Under the pieces are notes generated by a model. It was given only the letters and a program-made list of their open reading frames with translations, made no database searches and was not told the origin of the DNA. Shown piece after piece: positions 1 to 9,058 of a stretch of 64,000 bases of DNA (position 1 is the stretch's first letter; each line of letters starts with the position of its first letter). The stretch comes from Treponema sp. GTDB lineage: Bacteria; Spirochaetota; Spirochaetia; Treponematales; Treponemataceae. The translations under genes and the position numbers were made by a program. The stretch lies in the NCBI GenBank assembly GCA_017938365.1, contig JAGBBT010000025.1:1-64000 (forward strand), in the 5' to 3' direction.

Positions 1-1028
1 ATTGCACCAGTTCCGTAAGAAATTAAAACGTAATCTGCAATCCAAATTGGAATTAATTTTCCGTTTACTGGGTTAATTGCATAACTTCCAGAGAAAACAC
101 CAGTTTTATCTTTGTTTAAGTCTGTTCTTTCAAGGTCAGACTTTTTTGCAGCAGCTTCTTGGTAAGCTTTTACTGCATCTGCTTGTTCTGCTGTTGTGAT
201 TTTTGAAATGATTTTGTGTTCTGGAGAAACAACCATGTAAGTTGCACCAAACAATGTATCACAACGAGTTGTATAAACTGTAAGATTGTCTTCTGTTGGT
301 TTTCCGTCTTTGTCTGCCACTGTAAAAGTAACTTCAGCACCTGTAGATTTTCCAATCCAGTTGTGTTGCATTGCTTTTACACTTTCTGGCCAATCAAGAC
401 CTTCCAAATCTGAATCTAATCTATCTGCGTATTCTGTAATTTTTAAAATCCACTGACGAATTGTTTTGTGAGTAACTTCAGAATGACAGCGTTCACATTT
501 TCCGTCTTTTACTTCTTCGTTAGCAAGACCTGTCATACAAGATGGACACCAGTTGATTGGAGTTTCTGCTTCGTAAGCCAAACCTTTTTTGTAAAGTTGG
601 AGGAAAATCCATTGAGTCCATTTATAATATTCTGGTTCACAAGTAGAAACACAACGGTCCCAATCATAAGAAAAACCAAGAGATTTAATTTGTTTTGTAA
701 AATGTTCAATGTTTGCGTTAGTTGTTGTTTTTGGATGTGTTCCTGTTTTAATTGCGTAGTTTTCTGCAGGAAGTCCAAAAGCGTCGTAGCCCATTGGATG
801 CAAAACATTATAGCCATTCATGCGTAGGTAGCGGCAGTAAATGTCTGTTGCTGTGTATCCTTCTGGGTGACCAACATGAAGTCCTGCTGCAGATGGATAA
901 GGGAACATATCAAGAACATACATTCTTTTTTCTTTTGGAAAGTTTGCGTCTTCTGTTACGCGGAAAGTTTTGTTTTCATCCCAGTATTTTTGCCATTTTG
1001 GCTCAATGTTTTGAAATGGATATGACAT
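1..1028 (-). CDS. leuS: Leucyl-tRNA synthetase, N-terminal part (cut by window edge)
   Basis: Class I aminoacyl-tRNA synthetase that charges tRNA-Leu. Only the first 342 codons are present; the gene runs off the left edge. Reading the minus strand from the ATG at 1028 gives the LeuS start ([16 protein letters not shown]), then the HIGH-type motif in [17 protein letters not shown] and a Cys pair in [11 protein letters not shown]. The editing-domain entry ([19 protein letters not shown]) is also present. A GGGAG ribosome site precedes the start. The KMSKS motif and anticodon-binding domain lie outside the window. The 5' leader can form a hairpin (1042-1085). No T-box signature was seen. Confidence 0.97.
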   Translation of the reverse strand, partial: MSYPFQNIEPKWQKYWDENKTFRVTEDANFPKEKRMYVLDMFPYPSAAGLHVGHPEGYTATDIYCRYLRMNGYNVLHPMGYDAFGLPAENYAIKTGTHPKTTTNANIEHFTKQIKSLGFSYDWDRCVSTCEPEYYKWTQWIFLQLYKKGLAYEAETPINWCPSCMTGLANEEVKDGKCERCHSEVTHKTIRQWILKITEYADRLDSDLEGLDWPESVKAMQHNWIGKSTGAEVTFTVADKDGKPTEDNLTVYTTRCDTLFGATYMVVSPEHKIISKITTAEQADAVKAYQEAAAKKSDLERTDLNKDKTGVFSGSYAINPVNGKLIPIWIADYVLISYGTGA

Positions 1029-1041
1029 TTGATTCTCCCAA

Positions 1042-1085
1042 AGGTGTAAAAACTATTCGTTTTTATAGAAAAATAAACTACACCT
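1042..1085 (-). promoter_or_regulatory. leuS leader hairpin
   Basis: Upstream of leuS, AGGTGTA and TACACCT (1042-1048 and 1079-1085) form a perfect 7-bp stem. An inner CTAT/ATAG pairing lies inside it, next to the GGGAG ribosome site. A TATAAT box on the minus strand at 1088-1093 would start transcription just before the hairpin. Whether it regulates leuS is unknown. Confidence 0.35.
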
Positions 1086-1176
1086 ATATTATAAAATTTT
1101 TCAATAATACACAATCTGAATGAGATAAACTGAATAATCTGTTTATATTCAATTCTTTTCCATATAATATATCTAT

Positions 1177-2247
1177 ATGAGTGCTTTTAATTCTGAACTT
1201 TATCATTCTGTGTTGTGTCCTCATTTTCCAGATTTCTTAACAAAATATTTAACATTGCCAATTTTAACTAGATTGAAGGGAATTGGTCTTTTGTGTGGAA
1301 CGGACTGGACACCACTTTATTATAATCATTTTTTTTATTCTCGATTTGAACATAGTGTTGGCTGTGCTTTAATTGCCTGGAATTTTACGAAAGATAAAAA
1401 ACAGGCTATAGCTTCTTTGTTACATGATGTTTCTACAACAATATTTAGTCATGTTAGTGATTTTAGAAAAGGAGATACATTAACTCAATCTGTTACAGAA
1501 AATGAAAATAAAAGTATTATATTAAACAGCATTGAATTGGCAGAATTGCTAAAACAGGACGGACTTACATTATTGGATGTTTGTGATTATCATAAGTACC
1601 CAATTTGTGACAATGATATTCCTGGATTAAGTTCTGATAGATTGGAATATATGTATCCTTCAGGAATGTCTCTTGCTGATGAAGTTATAAAAAATCAGCC
1701 ATTGTGGAATTTTGATTTAGTAAAACAATCGTATAATGATATTGTAATTTTAAAAAATGAATTTGGAGTTGAAGAATTAGGTTTTAATTCTGTTGAAATA
1801 GCTCAAGATTATTGTAAGCGTTGTTGTGATGTTGGTTTAATATTGCAAAGAAATGAGAATAAACTTGCTTTAAATATGCTAGGCAGAATTGTTAATTTGG
1901 CAATAAAAGAAAAATTAATTAGTGAAGAATCATGTTATTCTTCTTCTGAGGAACAAATAATAAAAATTTTTGATGAATATGCAAAATGTAACACAACAGA
2001 ATTAGCTTCACTCATAAAAACATTTAGAACAATGAAAAAAATTACTCATTCAGATACTTTGCCAGAAAATAAGGATGAGTTTTATGTTGTAAACTTAAAT
2101 GTAAAAAAACGATATATAAATCCTCTGGTAAAAAATACAAAGGGAAAAGCTGTTAGGATTTCTGAAGTTTCTAATATTGCAAGGGAATGCATAAATGATT
2201 TTCTTGCATTTAATGATACTGTTTATGGGTTTGTTAAGTTAGTTTAA
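1177..2247 (+). CDS. HD-domain phosphohydrolase
   Basis: 356-residue soluble protein with the metal-binding signature of the HD superfamily: His59 (RFEHSVG), His83-Asp84 (LLHDVS) and a distal Asp154-Arg155 (SSDRLEY). Such proteins hydrolyse phosphoester bonds, often of nucleotides; some relatives are dGTPase-like. The substrate here cannot be told. The C-terminal ~150 residues carry no motif I recognise. The ATG has no Shine-Dalgarno sequence, but TATAAT at 1163-1168 ends 8 nt before it, so the mRNA may be nearly leaderless. It is a single gene between divergent leuS and the topoisomerase pair. Confidence 0.8.
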   Translation: MSAFNSELYHSVLCPHFPDFLTKYLTLPILTRLKGIGLLCGTDWTPLYYNHFFYSRFEHSVGCALIAWNFTKDKKQAIASLLHDVSTTIFSHVSDFRKGDTLTQSVTENENKSIILNSIELAELLKQDGLTLLDVCDYHKYPICDNDIPGLSSDRLEYMYPSGMSLADEVIKNQPLWNFDLVKQSYNDIVILKNEFGVEELGFNSVEIAQDYCKRCCDVGLILQRNENKLALNMLGRIVNLAIKEKLISEESCYSSSEEQIIKIFDEYAKCNTTELASLIKTFRTMKKITHSDTLPENKDEFYVVNLNVKKRYINPLVKNTKGKAVRISEVSNIARECINDFLAFNDTVYGFVKLV

Positions 2248-2335
2248 TAAAAGTTTTTTGGATTTTTTAATTCCTTAATGGTCGTAAAGTAAATTTCACT
2301 AGTCAAATTTATAATTATTTTGTAAAATTACTGTT

Positions 2336-4465
2336 ATGGGTGGAAAATTAGAATCAACAGCGAAGAAGTCTGAAACAAAGAAAACTGTAACTACAGAAAA
2401 AAAATCTTCTTCAACAATTAAATCATCAAAAAAGACAACTACTACAACTAAATCTACTGCTAAAAAGCCTGTAGCTGGTATTGGCGAAGACGGAACATTT
2501 AGAGCGTGGGATAATGCTAAAACTGTAGCAAAAAAGAAAGTTCCAGAAGAGAAAAAGTCTGTTATTCCAAAAACATCTATTGAGGATTCTGAAAAAAAAC
2601 TTGCTGCTGCAAAAGCATTTGATCCTGCTACAAAAGAAGCTAAAAAGAAAGTTGTAGATTACGATGATTCTCAAGTACGACATTTGGATGCTTTAGAGCA
2701 TATTCGTTTACGTTCTGGTATGTATATTGGTCGTTTGGGAGATGGTTCTAATCAAAATGATGGTATATATGTTTTAACAAAAGAAGTTATTGATAATTCT
2801 ATTGATGAATTTATTATGGGATTTGGAAATAGAATTGATGTTGAAATTAAAGAAAATAGAGTAAAAGTAAGGGACTACGGTCGCGGTATTCCTTTAGGGA
2901 AAGTCGTTGAGTGTGTAAGCCAGATTAATACTGGTGCTAAGTACGATGATGAAGTGTTCCAATTTTCGGTTGGAATGAATGGTGTTGGTACAAAAGCTGT
3001 TAATGCACTTTCTTCTTTTTTTAGAGTTATCTCCATTCGTGATGGAAAATGTGTAGAAGCTGTATTTGAAAAAGGAAAATTAAAATCAAATAAAGCTGGA
3101 AATGTAAAACCTGGTACAAAAAATGGAACTTATTTTGAGTTTATTCCTGATGAAGAAATATTTGGTAAATATTCGTTTAATATGGAATATGTTGAAAAAC
3201 GAATATGGAACTATGCATATTTAAATTCTGGTTTAACATTATTCTTAAATGGACAAGAATTTTCTAGTCAGAATGGTTTGTTGGATTTACTTACAAAAGA
3301 ATTAGAATCAGAAACTATTTATCCAATTGGTAGTTATAAAGGTGAACATTTACAATTTGCATTTACTCATACAAATGCTTATGGTGAAAATTATTTTTCT
3401 TTTGTAAATGGACAATATACTTCTGATGGAGGCTCTCATTTAAATGCTTTTAAAGAAGGTTTTATAAAAGGTGTAAATGATTTCTTTCAATCTAGTTATA
3501 AATCTGAAGATATTAGAGAAGGTATAACGGCTTCTATTCTTGTAAAGGTAAAAAATCCTGTATTTGAAAGTCAAACAAAAAATAAACTTGGTAATACGGA
3601 TATTAGACAGTGGATTGTTGCAGAAGTTCAGTCTGGACTTGATAATTTTCTTCATAAAAATCCTAAAGTTGCAGAACAGTTAAAAGCTAAGATTGAACAT
3701 AACGAGAAACTCCGTGTTGAATTGGCTTCTGTAAAAAAATTAGTAAAAGAAGCAACAAAGAAAAATAGTGTAGGTATAGAAAAATTAGATGATTGTAGAT
3801 ATCACCTTTCTGATGGAGTTAAAGGTGAAAATTCTATGATTTTTATTACAGAAGGACAGTCGGCTTCTGGTGTTATGACTCATGCACGCAATGCTGATTA
3901 TCAGGCAATTTTTTCTCTTCGTGGAAAACCTGAAAATATGTATGGAAAAAAGCAGAGTGATATTTATAAAAATGACGAACTTCATCAATTAATGATGGCT
4001 TTAGGAATCGAAGATAGTGTGGAAAATCTTCGTTATTCTAAAATTGTTATTGCAACCGATGCCGATAATGATGGATTTCATATTAGAAATTTAGTTTTGA
4101 CTTTTTTCCTTGGATATTTTGAAGAATTGGTTACCAGTGGCAGAATATGTATTTTGGAAACACCTCTTTTTAGAGTAAGAAACAAAAAAGAAAATATATA
4201 TTGTTATTCAGAAGCTGAAAGAGATGCTGCTCAAAAAAAATTAGGAAAATCTTCTGAAACTTCTCGATTTAAAGGTTTGGGAGAAATTAACCCAACCGAG
4301 TTTAAGCAGTTTATCGCTCCTGATACAATTCGTTTAACACCAGTAGAAATTAGTCAGTTAAAAATAATTCCTCAGTTGTTAGCATTCTATATGGGTAAAA
4401 ATACTCCTGAGCGAAGGAAATTTATAGAACAAAATTTATTAAGTAATGCAGAAATTGATGCATAA
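2336..4465 (+). CDS. parE: DNA topoisomerase IV subunit B (ParE) with Lys-rich N-terminal tail
   Basis: ATPase subunit of a type IIA topoisomerase, the partner of the next gene; expected to decatenate chromosomes. Visible parts are the GHKL ATPase (EVIDNSIDEF ~150-159, DYGRGIP 180-186, SVGMNGVGTKA 211-221), the transducer, and a TOPRIM domain with Glu506 and DADND at 575-579. The usual EGDSA motif reads EGQSA (506-510). The C-terminal half (PLFRVRNKK, SRFKGLGEI, FYMGKNTPER) resembles Bacteroidota-type ParE. The first ~108 residues are a Lys/Ser/Thr-rich tail. No ATG, GTG or TTG suits a shorter start, so the tail is probably translated. TAAAAT ends 7 nt before the ATG and there is no ribosome site. 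Confidence 0.93.
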   Translation: MGGKLESTAKKSETKKTVTTEKKSSSTIKSSKKTTTTTKSTAKKPVAGIGEDGTFRAWDNAKTVAKKKVPEEKKSVIPKTSIEDSEKKLAAAKAFDPATKEAKKKVVDYDDSQVRHLDALEHIRLRSGMYIGRLGDGSNQNDGIYVLTKEVIDNSIDEFIMGFGNRIDVEIKENRVKVRDYGRGIPLGKVVECVSQINTGAKYDDEVFQFSVGMNGVGTKAVNALSSFFRVISIRDGKCVEAVFEKGKLKSNKAGNVKPGTKNGTYFEFIPDEEIFGKYSFNMEYVEKRIWNYAYLNSGLTLFLNGQEFSSQNGLLDLLTKELESETIYPIGSYKGEHLQFAFTHTNAYGENYFSFVNGQYTSDGGSHLNAFKEGFIKGVNDFFQSSYKSEDIREGITASILVKVKNPVFESQTKNKLGNTDIRQWIVAEVQSGLDNFLHKNPKVAEQLKAKIEHNEKLRVELASVKKLVKEATKKNSVGIEKLDDCRYHLSDGVKGENSMIFITEGQSASGVMTHARNADYQAIFSLRGKPENMYGKKQSDIYKNDELHQLMMALGIEDSVENLRYSKIVIATDADNDGFHIRNLVLTFFLGYFEELVTSGRICILETPLFRVRNKKENIYCYSEAERDAAQKKLGKSSETSRFKGLGEINPTEFKQFIAPDTIRLTPVEISQLKIIPQLLAFYMGKNTPERRKFIEQNLLSNAEIDA

Positions 4466-4479
4466 TATTAGGGAAAGTT

Positions 4480-6417
4480 ATGGCCTTTGTAAAAAATCTT
4501 TTTGATAAAAACTTTATTGAATATGCTTCTTATGTAATTCGTGATCGTGCAATTCCAGATTTGGAGGATGGGTTAAAACCTGTTCAGCGTCGTATAATGC
4601 ACACTCTTTTTGAAGTAAACGATGGTTTGTTTAAAAAGGTACAATATGTTGTTGGTCGTACCATGGAATATCATCCTCATGGAGATGCTTCAATTTACGG
4701 GGCCCTTGTTAATTTAGCGAATAAAGAAATTTTTATTGAAAAACAAGGAAATTTTGGAAATAAAATAACTGGAGATCCAGCTTCTGCAGGTCGTTATATT
4801 GAATGTCGTGTTCATTCAATAGCAAAGGATTTTCTTGTTACAAATAAGTCTATAACACATTATGTTCCTAATTATGATGGCAGAAGTGAAGAGCCAGAAG
4901 TTTACCGTTCAAAACTACCTGTAGTTCTTTTGATTGGTGCAGAGGGAATTGCAGTAGGAATGAGCACAAAAATTCTTCCATACAATTTAAAAGAAGTTTT
5001 AGAAGCTGAAATAAAATGTTTGAAGGGAGAAAATTTTTCTATTTATCCAGATGTTTCTACAGGTGGTCTAATCGATGTAAGTAATTACAATGATGGAAAT
5101 GGTAAAATTATAACTCGTGCAAAATTTGATACTAGTGATGATAAAAAAATTATAATTACAGAACTTCCTGTTGATACAAATGCAAAAGAGCTTAGACTTT
5201 CTATAATGAATGCTTATAAGGCTGGAAAAATAAAAATAAGTTCAGTGGAACAATATTCAACTGATAAATGTAATATAGAAATAAAACTTCCTAGAGGAGT
5301 TTATTCTAAAGATGTTATAGATCAGCTTTATGCCTACACAGATTGTGAAAAATCAATTTCTTGTCAAATGTTAGTAATAAAAGACAATATGCCTGTAACA
5401 ATGACAGCTACAGAAATTGTTAAATATTATGCAGGAAAACTTACTGCAATTATCAAAGATGAATTAGAATTCGAAAAAGAAAAATTAACAAAAGAACTTC
5501 ATCTTAGAACTTTAGAACGCATATTTATAGAAGAAAGAATATATAAAGAAATTGAAAATAAAAAAACTGCTGAAACAGTTTTTAAAGCTGTAATTGATGG
5601 TTTTAAACCGTTTAAGGATGAACTTATCCGAGAAATTTCTGATGAAGATGTAGAACATTTATTACAGATTCCTATTCGAAGAATTTCTCTTTTTGATATA
5701 AATAAAAACCGTGATCAAGTAAAAGCAATTAGTGCTGAATTAAAAGAAATCGCAAAAAAATTAAAACATTTAAAAGATTGTGCAGTTGAGTATCTTTCTG
5801 AGATTTTAGAAAAATTTCAAAAAGTCAGTCCAGAATTACTTATTCGTCATACACAATTGGCAAATTTCTCGGCAGTGGATGTAAAAGAAGTTGCGAGACG
5901 TGATCAAAGTCTTCGATATGATGATAAAGGTTATTTAGGTATTGGAGTAAATGGAGGAACAGAAATTATGAAAGTTTCTCCATACGATAGAATTCTTTTT
6001 ATGCGAAAAACAGGTATGTATTCCGTTACCGATGTTCCTGATAAAGTTTTTATTGATAAAGGAATGTGGTATTGTCAATTAGCAGAAAAGGAATTAATAA
6101 ATAAGGTTTTGTTTACTGTTATTTTTAGAGATCCAAAAACAAAATATGCATTTATAAAAAGAACAAGAATTCCAAGTTGGATTATGAATAGAGACTACTT
6201 TTTAGCTCCTGATGGAATGGAAGTTTTGCATATTGATACACGAGAAAAATTTTCATTTGAATTAAAATATGAAAAAAAGCCTAGAGTAAAAATTCTAGAA
6301 GAAAAGTTTAATGCACATGATTATGAAGAAAAAGGATTAAAAACTTTAGGCGTTAGATTATCTACAAAAGAAGTTGAATCTGTAAAAGTTGATGGTAATC
6401 AGCTTGATTTGTGGTAA
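4480..6417 (+). CDS. parC: DNA topoisomerase IV subunit A (ParC), short form
   Basis: DNA-cleaving subunit paired with ParE 14 nt upstream. The breakage-reunion domain begins at once (FIEYASYVIRDRAIPDLEDG, PVQRRIM, YHPHGDASIYGALV) and the catalytic Tyr106 sits in AGRYIECR. At 645 residues it is shorter than E. coli ParC (752). The region after ~500 is divergent and does not show clear repeated GyrA-box blades. The ATG follows AGGGAAAG. It could be labelled GyrA-like, but linkage to a ParE-type subunit and the short C-terminus favour ParC. Confidence 0.92.
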   Translation: MAFVKNLFDKNFIEYASYVIRDRAIPDLEDGLKPVQRRIMHTLFEVNDGLFKKVQYVVGRTMEYHPHGDASIYGALVNLANKEIFIEKQGNFGNKITGDPASAGRYIECRVHSIAKDFLVTNKSITHYVPNYDGRSEEPEVYRSKLPVVLLIGAEGIAVGMSTKILPYNLKEVLEAEIKCLKGENFSIYPDVSTGGLIDVSNYNDGNGKIITRAKFDTSDDKKIIITELPVDTNAKELRLSIMNAYKAGKIKISSVEQYSTDKCNIEIKLPRGVYSKDVIDQLYAYTDCEKSISCQMLVIKDNMPVTMTATEIVKYYAGKLTAIIKDELEFEKEKLTKELHLRTLERIFIEERIYKEIENKKTAETVFKAVIDGFKPFKDELIREISDEDVEHLLQIPIRRISLFDINKNRDQVKAISAELKEIAKKLKHLKDCAVEYLSEILEKFQKVSPELLIRHTQLANFSAVDVKEVARRDQSLRYDDKGYLGIGVNGGTEIMKVSPYDRILFMRKTGMYSVTDVPDKVFIDKGMWYCQLAEKELINKVLFTVIFRDPKTKYAFIKRTRIPSWIMNRDYFLAPDGMEVLHIDTREKFSFELKYEKKPRVKILEEKFNAHDYEEKGLKTLGVRLSTKEVESVKVDGNQLDLW

Positions 6418-6437
6418 TATAAAATATAGGTTTTATT

Positions 6438-7280
6438 ATGAATAAATTAAATGTAAAAGCATTAACAGAAAAATTAAATTTTGTTGCAACTAAGAATTTA
6501 GGTAAAGTTTTTTTTGCAATGTTTCTTATGATTATGGTTGAATCTCTTGTTTTTGGAGTAGTTGTGTTTGCTCTTGTTAGGATTTCTTCAGTTGAAAATT
6601 TAACAAGTTTATATAAGGCTGTAATGTTAGGAATTGCATTTATTCTATCTACAGTTAGTTTTTTGTTTCAGACTGGTCTTTTAGTTCTAACTTTGAAAAT
6701 GGTTAGAGAAGAATTTGTAACTATCGGTTTCGTCTTTTATGGATTTCGAAAAATAAAAAAGTTTCTTCCGTTAGCTTTGATTAATTCTTTGTTAGTTAGT
6801 TTTATTTTTGGTATTTATAAGCTAATTAGTTTTTTACTAAAACCTCAATTAAAAATGCTAGAAGATAAATTCGGTTTAGTTGTATTAGTTTCTATTTTTA
6901 TAGGGATAATTCTTCTTTCAATTTTGTTTGTATTGGTTAATTTTATTTTTGTAACTCAGATTAAATATGATAATCCAGAAATGAATGCATTCAAATGTTT
7001 TATAAAAAGTTTTGTTTTAATGAAAGGAAATGTATTTAGATTTTTTTCTTTTGTTATAAGAAGCTGTGGAATAAATTTAGTTTTAGCTTTGTTTTATTTT
7101 GGTATGAGTTTATCGATGAATTCTGTGAAAAATAATTTTTCTTCAATATTGTCATTTGTTTTTGATTTTTTATATTTTATTAATATTTATAAAGCTGCCG
7201 GAAGATTATATTTTACTTTCCCAATTGCATATACAAGTTTAATTGAGAACAATGATTCAGGTGAGGTTTTGGAGGCATAG
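6438..7280 (+). CDS. Hypothetical six-helix membrane protein
   Basis: 280 residues with about six hydrophobic segments (near 21-45, 60-90, 110-130, 145-175, 200-225 and 235-255) and a short charged N-terminus. I recognise no family. It sits 20 nt after parC and ends one base before the YigZ gene, so it is probably cotranscribed with both. Its product should be in the cytoplasmic membrane. No function is proposed. Confidence 0.65.
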   Translation: MNKLNVKALTEKLNFVATKNLGKVFFAMFLMIMVESLVFGVVVFALVRISSVENLTSLYKAVMLGIAFILSTVSFLFQTGLLVLTLKMVREEFVTIGFVFYGFRKIKKFLPLALINSLLVSFIFGIYKLISFLLKPQLKMLEDKFGLVVLVSIFIGIILLSILFVLVNFIFVTQIKYDNPEMNAFKCFIKSFVLMKGNVFRFFSFVIRSCGINLVLALFYFGMSLSMNSVKNNFSSILSFVFDFLYFINIYKAAGRLYFTFPIAYTSLIENNDSGEVLEA

Positions 7281-7281
7281 G

Positions 7282-7869
7282 TTGTTAGTTCCTATTTCTT
7301 CTGAAAGTTCTGAAATAATAATAAAAGGATCTCGTTTTTTAGCTGAATCTTTTATAATTTCTTCTCAAAATCAAGTAAGAGAAATATTAAAGTCCCAAAA
7401 GCAAAAATATTCAGATTCGACTCATGTAGTTCATGCTTTTATTGCTGGAAAAAATGGGGAAATCATGGGAATGAGTGATGACGGGGAGCCTAGTGGAACT
7501 GCCGGAAGACCAATGTTGGATGTTTTAAAAGGAAGAAATTGTACTAATCTCATGATTACTGTGACTAGATGGTTTGGAGGAACTTTATTAGGAACAGGCG
7601 GATTAGTTCATGCTTATGGAGATTGTACAAAATCTGTCTTAGAAAAAATTCAATTTGAAGAATTGATAGAAAAACAATCTTTTAGTTTTGTTGTTGATTA
7701 TCAGCAATTTCAGATTGTAAAGAAGCTTTTGGAAAAGTATGAATTATATGATTATAGTGAACAATTTGGTTCTGAAATTACAATTTCTGGAAAAGTTGCT
7801 ATTGTTAAATTTGAAGAATTAAAACTTGAGATATTTGATAAAACTAACGGAAAAATTGTAGTAGTTTAA
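7282..7869 (+). CDS. yigZ: YigZ/IMPACT-family protein (UPF0029)
   Basis: The conserved core is clear: THVVHAFIAG, MSDDGEPSGTAGRPMLDVL, and VTRWFGGTLLGTGGLVHAYGD. This is the N-terminal fold of the IMPACT/YigZ family, linked elsewhere to translation or ribosome stress; its biochemical role is unsettled. Although the frame is open further upstream, a TTG start at 7282 is chosen because GGAGG at 7271-7275 lies 6 nt before it. It also gives the normal family N-terminus (ISSESSEIIIKGSRFLAES), 195 residues. The upstream gene stops at 7280. Confidence 0.88.
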   Translation: MLVPISSESSEIIIKGSRFLAESFIISSQNQVREILKSQKQKYSDSTHVVHAFIAGKNGEIMGMSDDGEPSGTAGRPMLDVLKGRNCTNLMITVTRWFGGTLLGTGGLVHAYGDCTKSVLEKIQFEELIEKQSFSFVVDYQQFQIVKKLLEKYELYDYSEQFGSEITISGKVAIVKFEELKLEIFDKTNGKIVVV

Positions 7870-7898
7870 TAAGTTTTTCTACTTTATAGCTTGCTTTG

Positions 7899-7927
7899 TT
7901 GACTACAATAAAAACACTTTTTATAAT
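7899..7927 (+). promoter_or_regulatory. Sigma-70-type promoter of the substrate-binding lipoprotein
   Basis: TTGACT (7899-7904), a 17-bp spacer and TATAAT (7922-7927) form a near-consensus promoter. Transcription should begin near 7934, giving a ~65-nt leader that contains the inverted repeat at 7958-7981. Confidence 0.7.
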
Positions 7928-7957
7928 ATTTATACTTACTTAATTTTTTAAGGAGTA

Positions 7958-7981
7958 TTAAAGTTCTGTTTTGAACTTTAA
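7958..7981 (+). repeat. Perfect 9-bp inverted repeat in the leader
   Basis: TTAAAGTTC and GAACTTTAA are separated by 6 nt. The repeat sits between an AAGGAG run (7950-7955) and the true ribosome site GGAGG at 7989-7993. It may be an mRNA hairpin or an operator; it has no T run, so it is not an ordinary terminator. Confidence 0.5.
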
Positions 7982-7998
7982 ATAAATTGGAGGAAATA

Positions 7999-8943
7999 AT
8001 GAAAAAAATTTTAATTGGTATGTCTATGCTTGCTGCCCTTGCATTGACAGGTTGTACAAAAAAAACAGATGCTAAAGTTTTAAAAATCGGCGTAATTCAG
8101 TTGGTTGAACACCCTGCATTAGATTCTAGCTACAAGGGTTTTGTTGATGGTTTAGCAGAAGCTGGATTTGTTGATGGAAAAAACATTGTAATCGATTATC
8201 AGAATGCTCAAGGTGAACAAGCAAATTGTGTAACAATTGCAAATAAACTTGTAAATGATAAAGATGATCTTATTCTTGCAATTGCAACTCCTGCAGCACA
8301 AGCTGTAGCTAATTTAACAACAGAAATTCCTATTCTTGTAACAGCTGTTACAGATCCTCAGTCAGCAAATCTTGTAAAGTCAAATGAAAAGCCAGATACA
8401 AATGTTTCTGGAACATCGGATTTAACTCCTGTAAATGCACAAATTTCTCTTCTAAAGAAAATTGTTCCAAATGCAAAAACTGTTGGACTTATGTATTGTT
8501 CTAGTGAACAGAATTCTGTATTCCAAATTGAAATTGCAAAAAAATCATGTGCAGAAAATGGTTTGGAATTTGTTGAAGGTTCTGTTTCAAATTCAAACGA
8601 AATTCAGCAAGTTACACAGAGTTTAGTTGGAAAAGTTGATGCAATTTATATTCCAACAGATAACATGTTAGCTGCAGGTATGGCTACAGTTGCTATGGTT
8701 GCAAACGAAGCTAAACTTCCTGTAATTGTAGGTGAAGGTGGTATGGTTGCTTCTGGAGGTCTTTGTACTTACGGAATTAACTACTACGAATTAGGAAAAC
8801 AGACTGCGACACAGGCTGTAGATATTTTGAAAAATGGTGCTAATCCTAAAGATATGCCTATTCAGTATCTTGAAAAATGTGATTTTACAAAGAACGAAAA
8901 TACTGAAAAAGCATTAGGAATTACACTTCCTGATAATCTTTAA
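7999..8943 (+). CDS. ABC transporter substrate-binding lipoprotein (ABC_sub_bind/TrpX type)
   Basis: Solute-binding lipoprotein of 314 residues. Its signal peptide ends in the lipobox LTGC (Cys19), so it should be anchored outside the cytoplasmic membrane. The body has the two-lobed pattern of the ABC_sub_bind family (IGVIQLVEHPALDSSYKGFVDGL, TPAAQAVAN, VTDPQSA, IYIPTDNMLA, GEGGMVASGG). Some members bind aromatic amino acids, but the ligand here is not proven. The ATG at 7999 is chosen because GGAGG lies 5 nt upstream; a TTG at 7987 would overlap that site. The matching permease and ATPase are probably the pair at 14.1-15.8 kb, an unusual separation. Confidence 0.88.
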   Translation: MKKILIGMSMLAALALTGCTKKTDAKVLKIGVIQLVEHPALDSSYKGFVDGLAEAGFVDGKNIVIDYQNAQGEQANCVTIANKLVNDKDDLILAIATPAAQAVANLTTEIPILVTAVTDPQSANLVKSNEKPDTNVSGTSDLTPVNAQISLLKKIVPNAKTVGLMYCSSEQNSVFQIEIAKKSCAENGLEFVEGSVSNSNEIQQVTQSLVGKVDAIYIPTDNMLAAGMATVAMVANEAKLPVIVGEGGMVASGGLCTYGINYYELGKQTATQAVDILKNGANPKDMPIQYLEKCDFTKNENTEKALGITLPDNL

Positions 8944-8951
8944 TATCAACT

Positions 8952-8988
8952 AAGAAATGTCCAGTAATTTTGCTGGGCATTTCTTTTT
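8952..8988 (+). terminator. Rho-independent terminator
   Basis: AAGAAATGTCCAG (8952-8964) pairs with CTGGGCATTTCTT (8973-8985) with one G-U pair, then a T run. It closes the lipoprotein transcription unit. Confidence 0.85.
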
Positions 8989-9058
8989 CAATAATAAATG
9001 CTATTTTATTTGTACACTTTTGCTTGAATTTTACATTTATGATTAATATTATTAATTA

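Noticed and set aside
752-1123. Plus-strand open frame across the leuS start
   Set aside because: It is opposite the conserved LeuS HIGH region and has no supporting motif.
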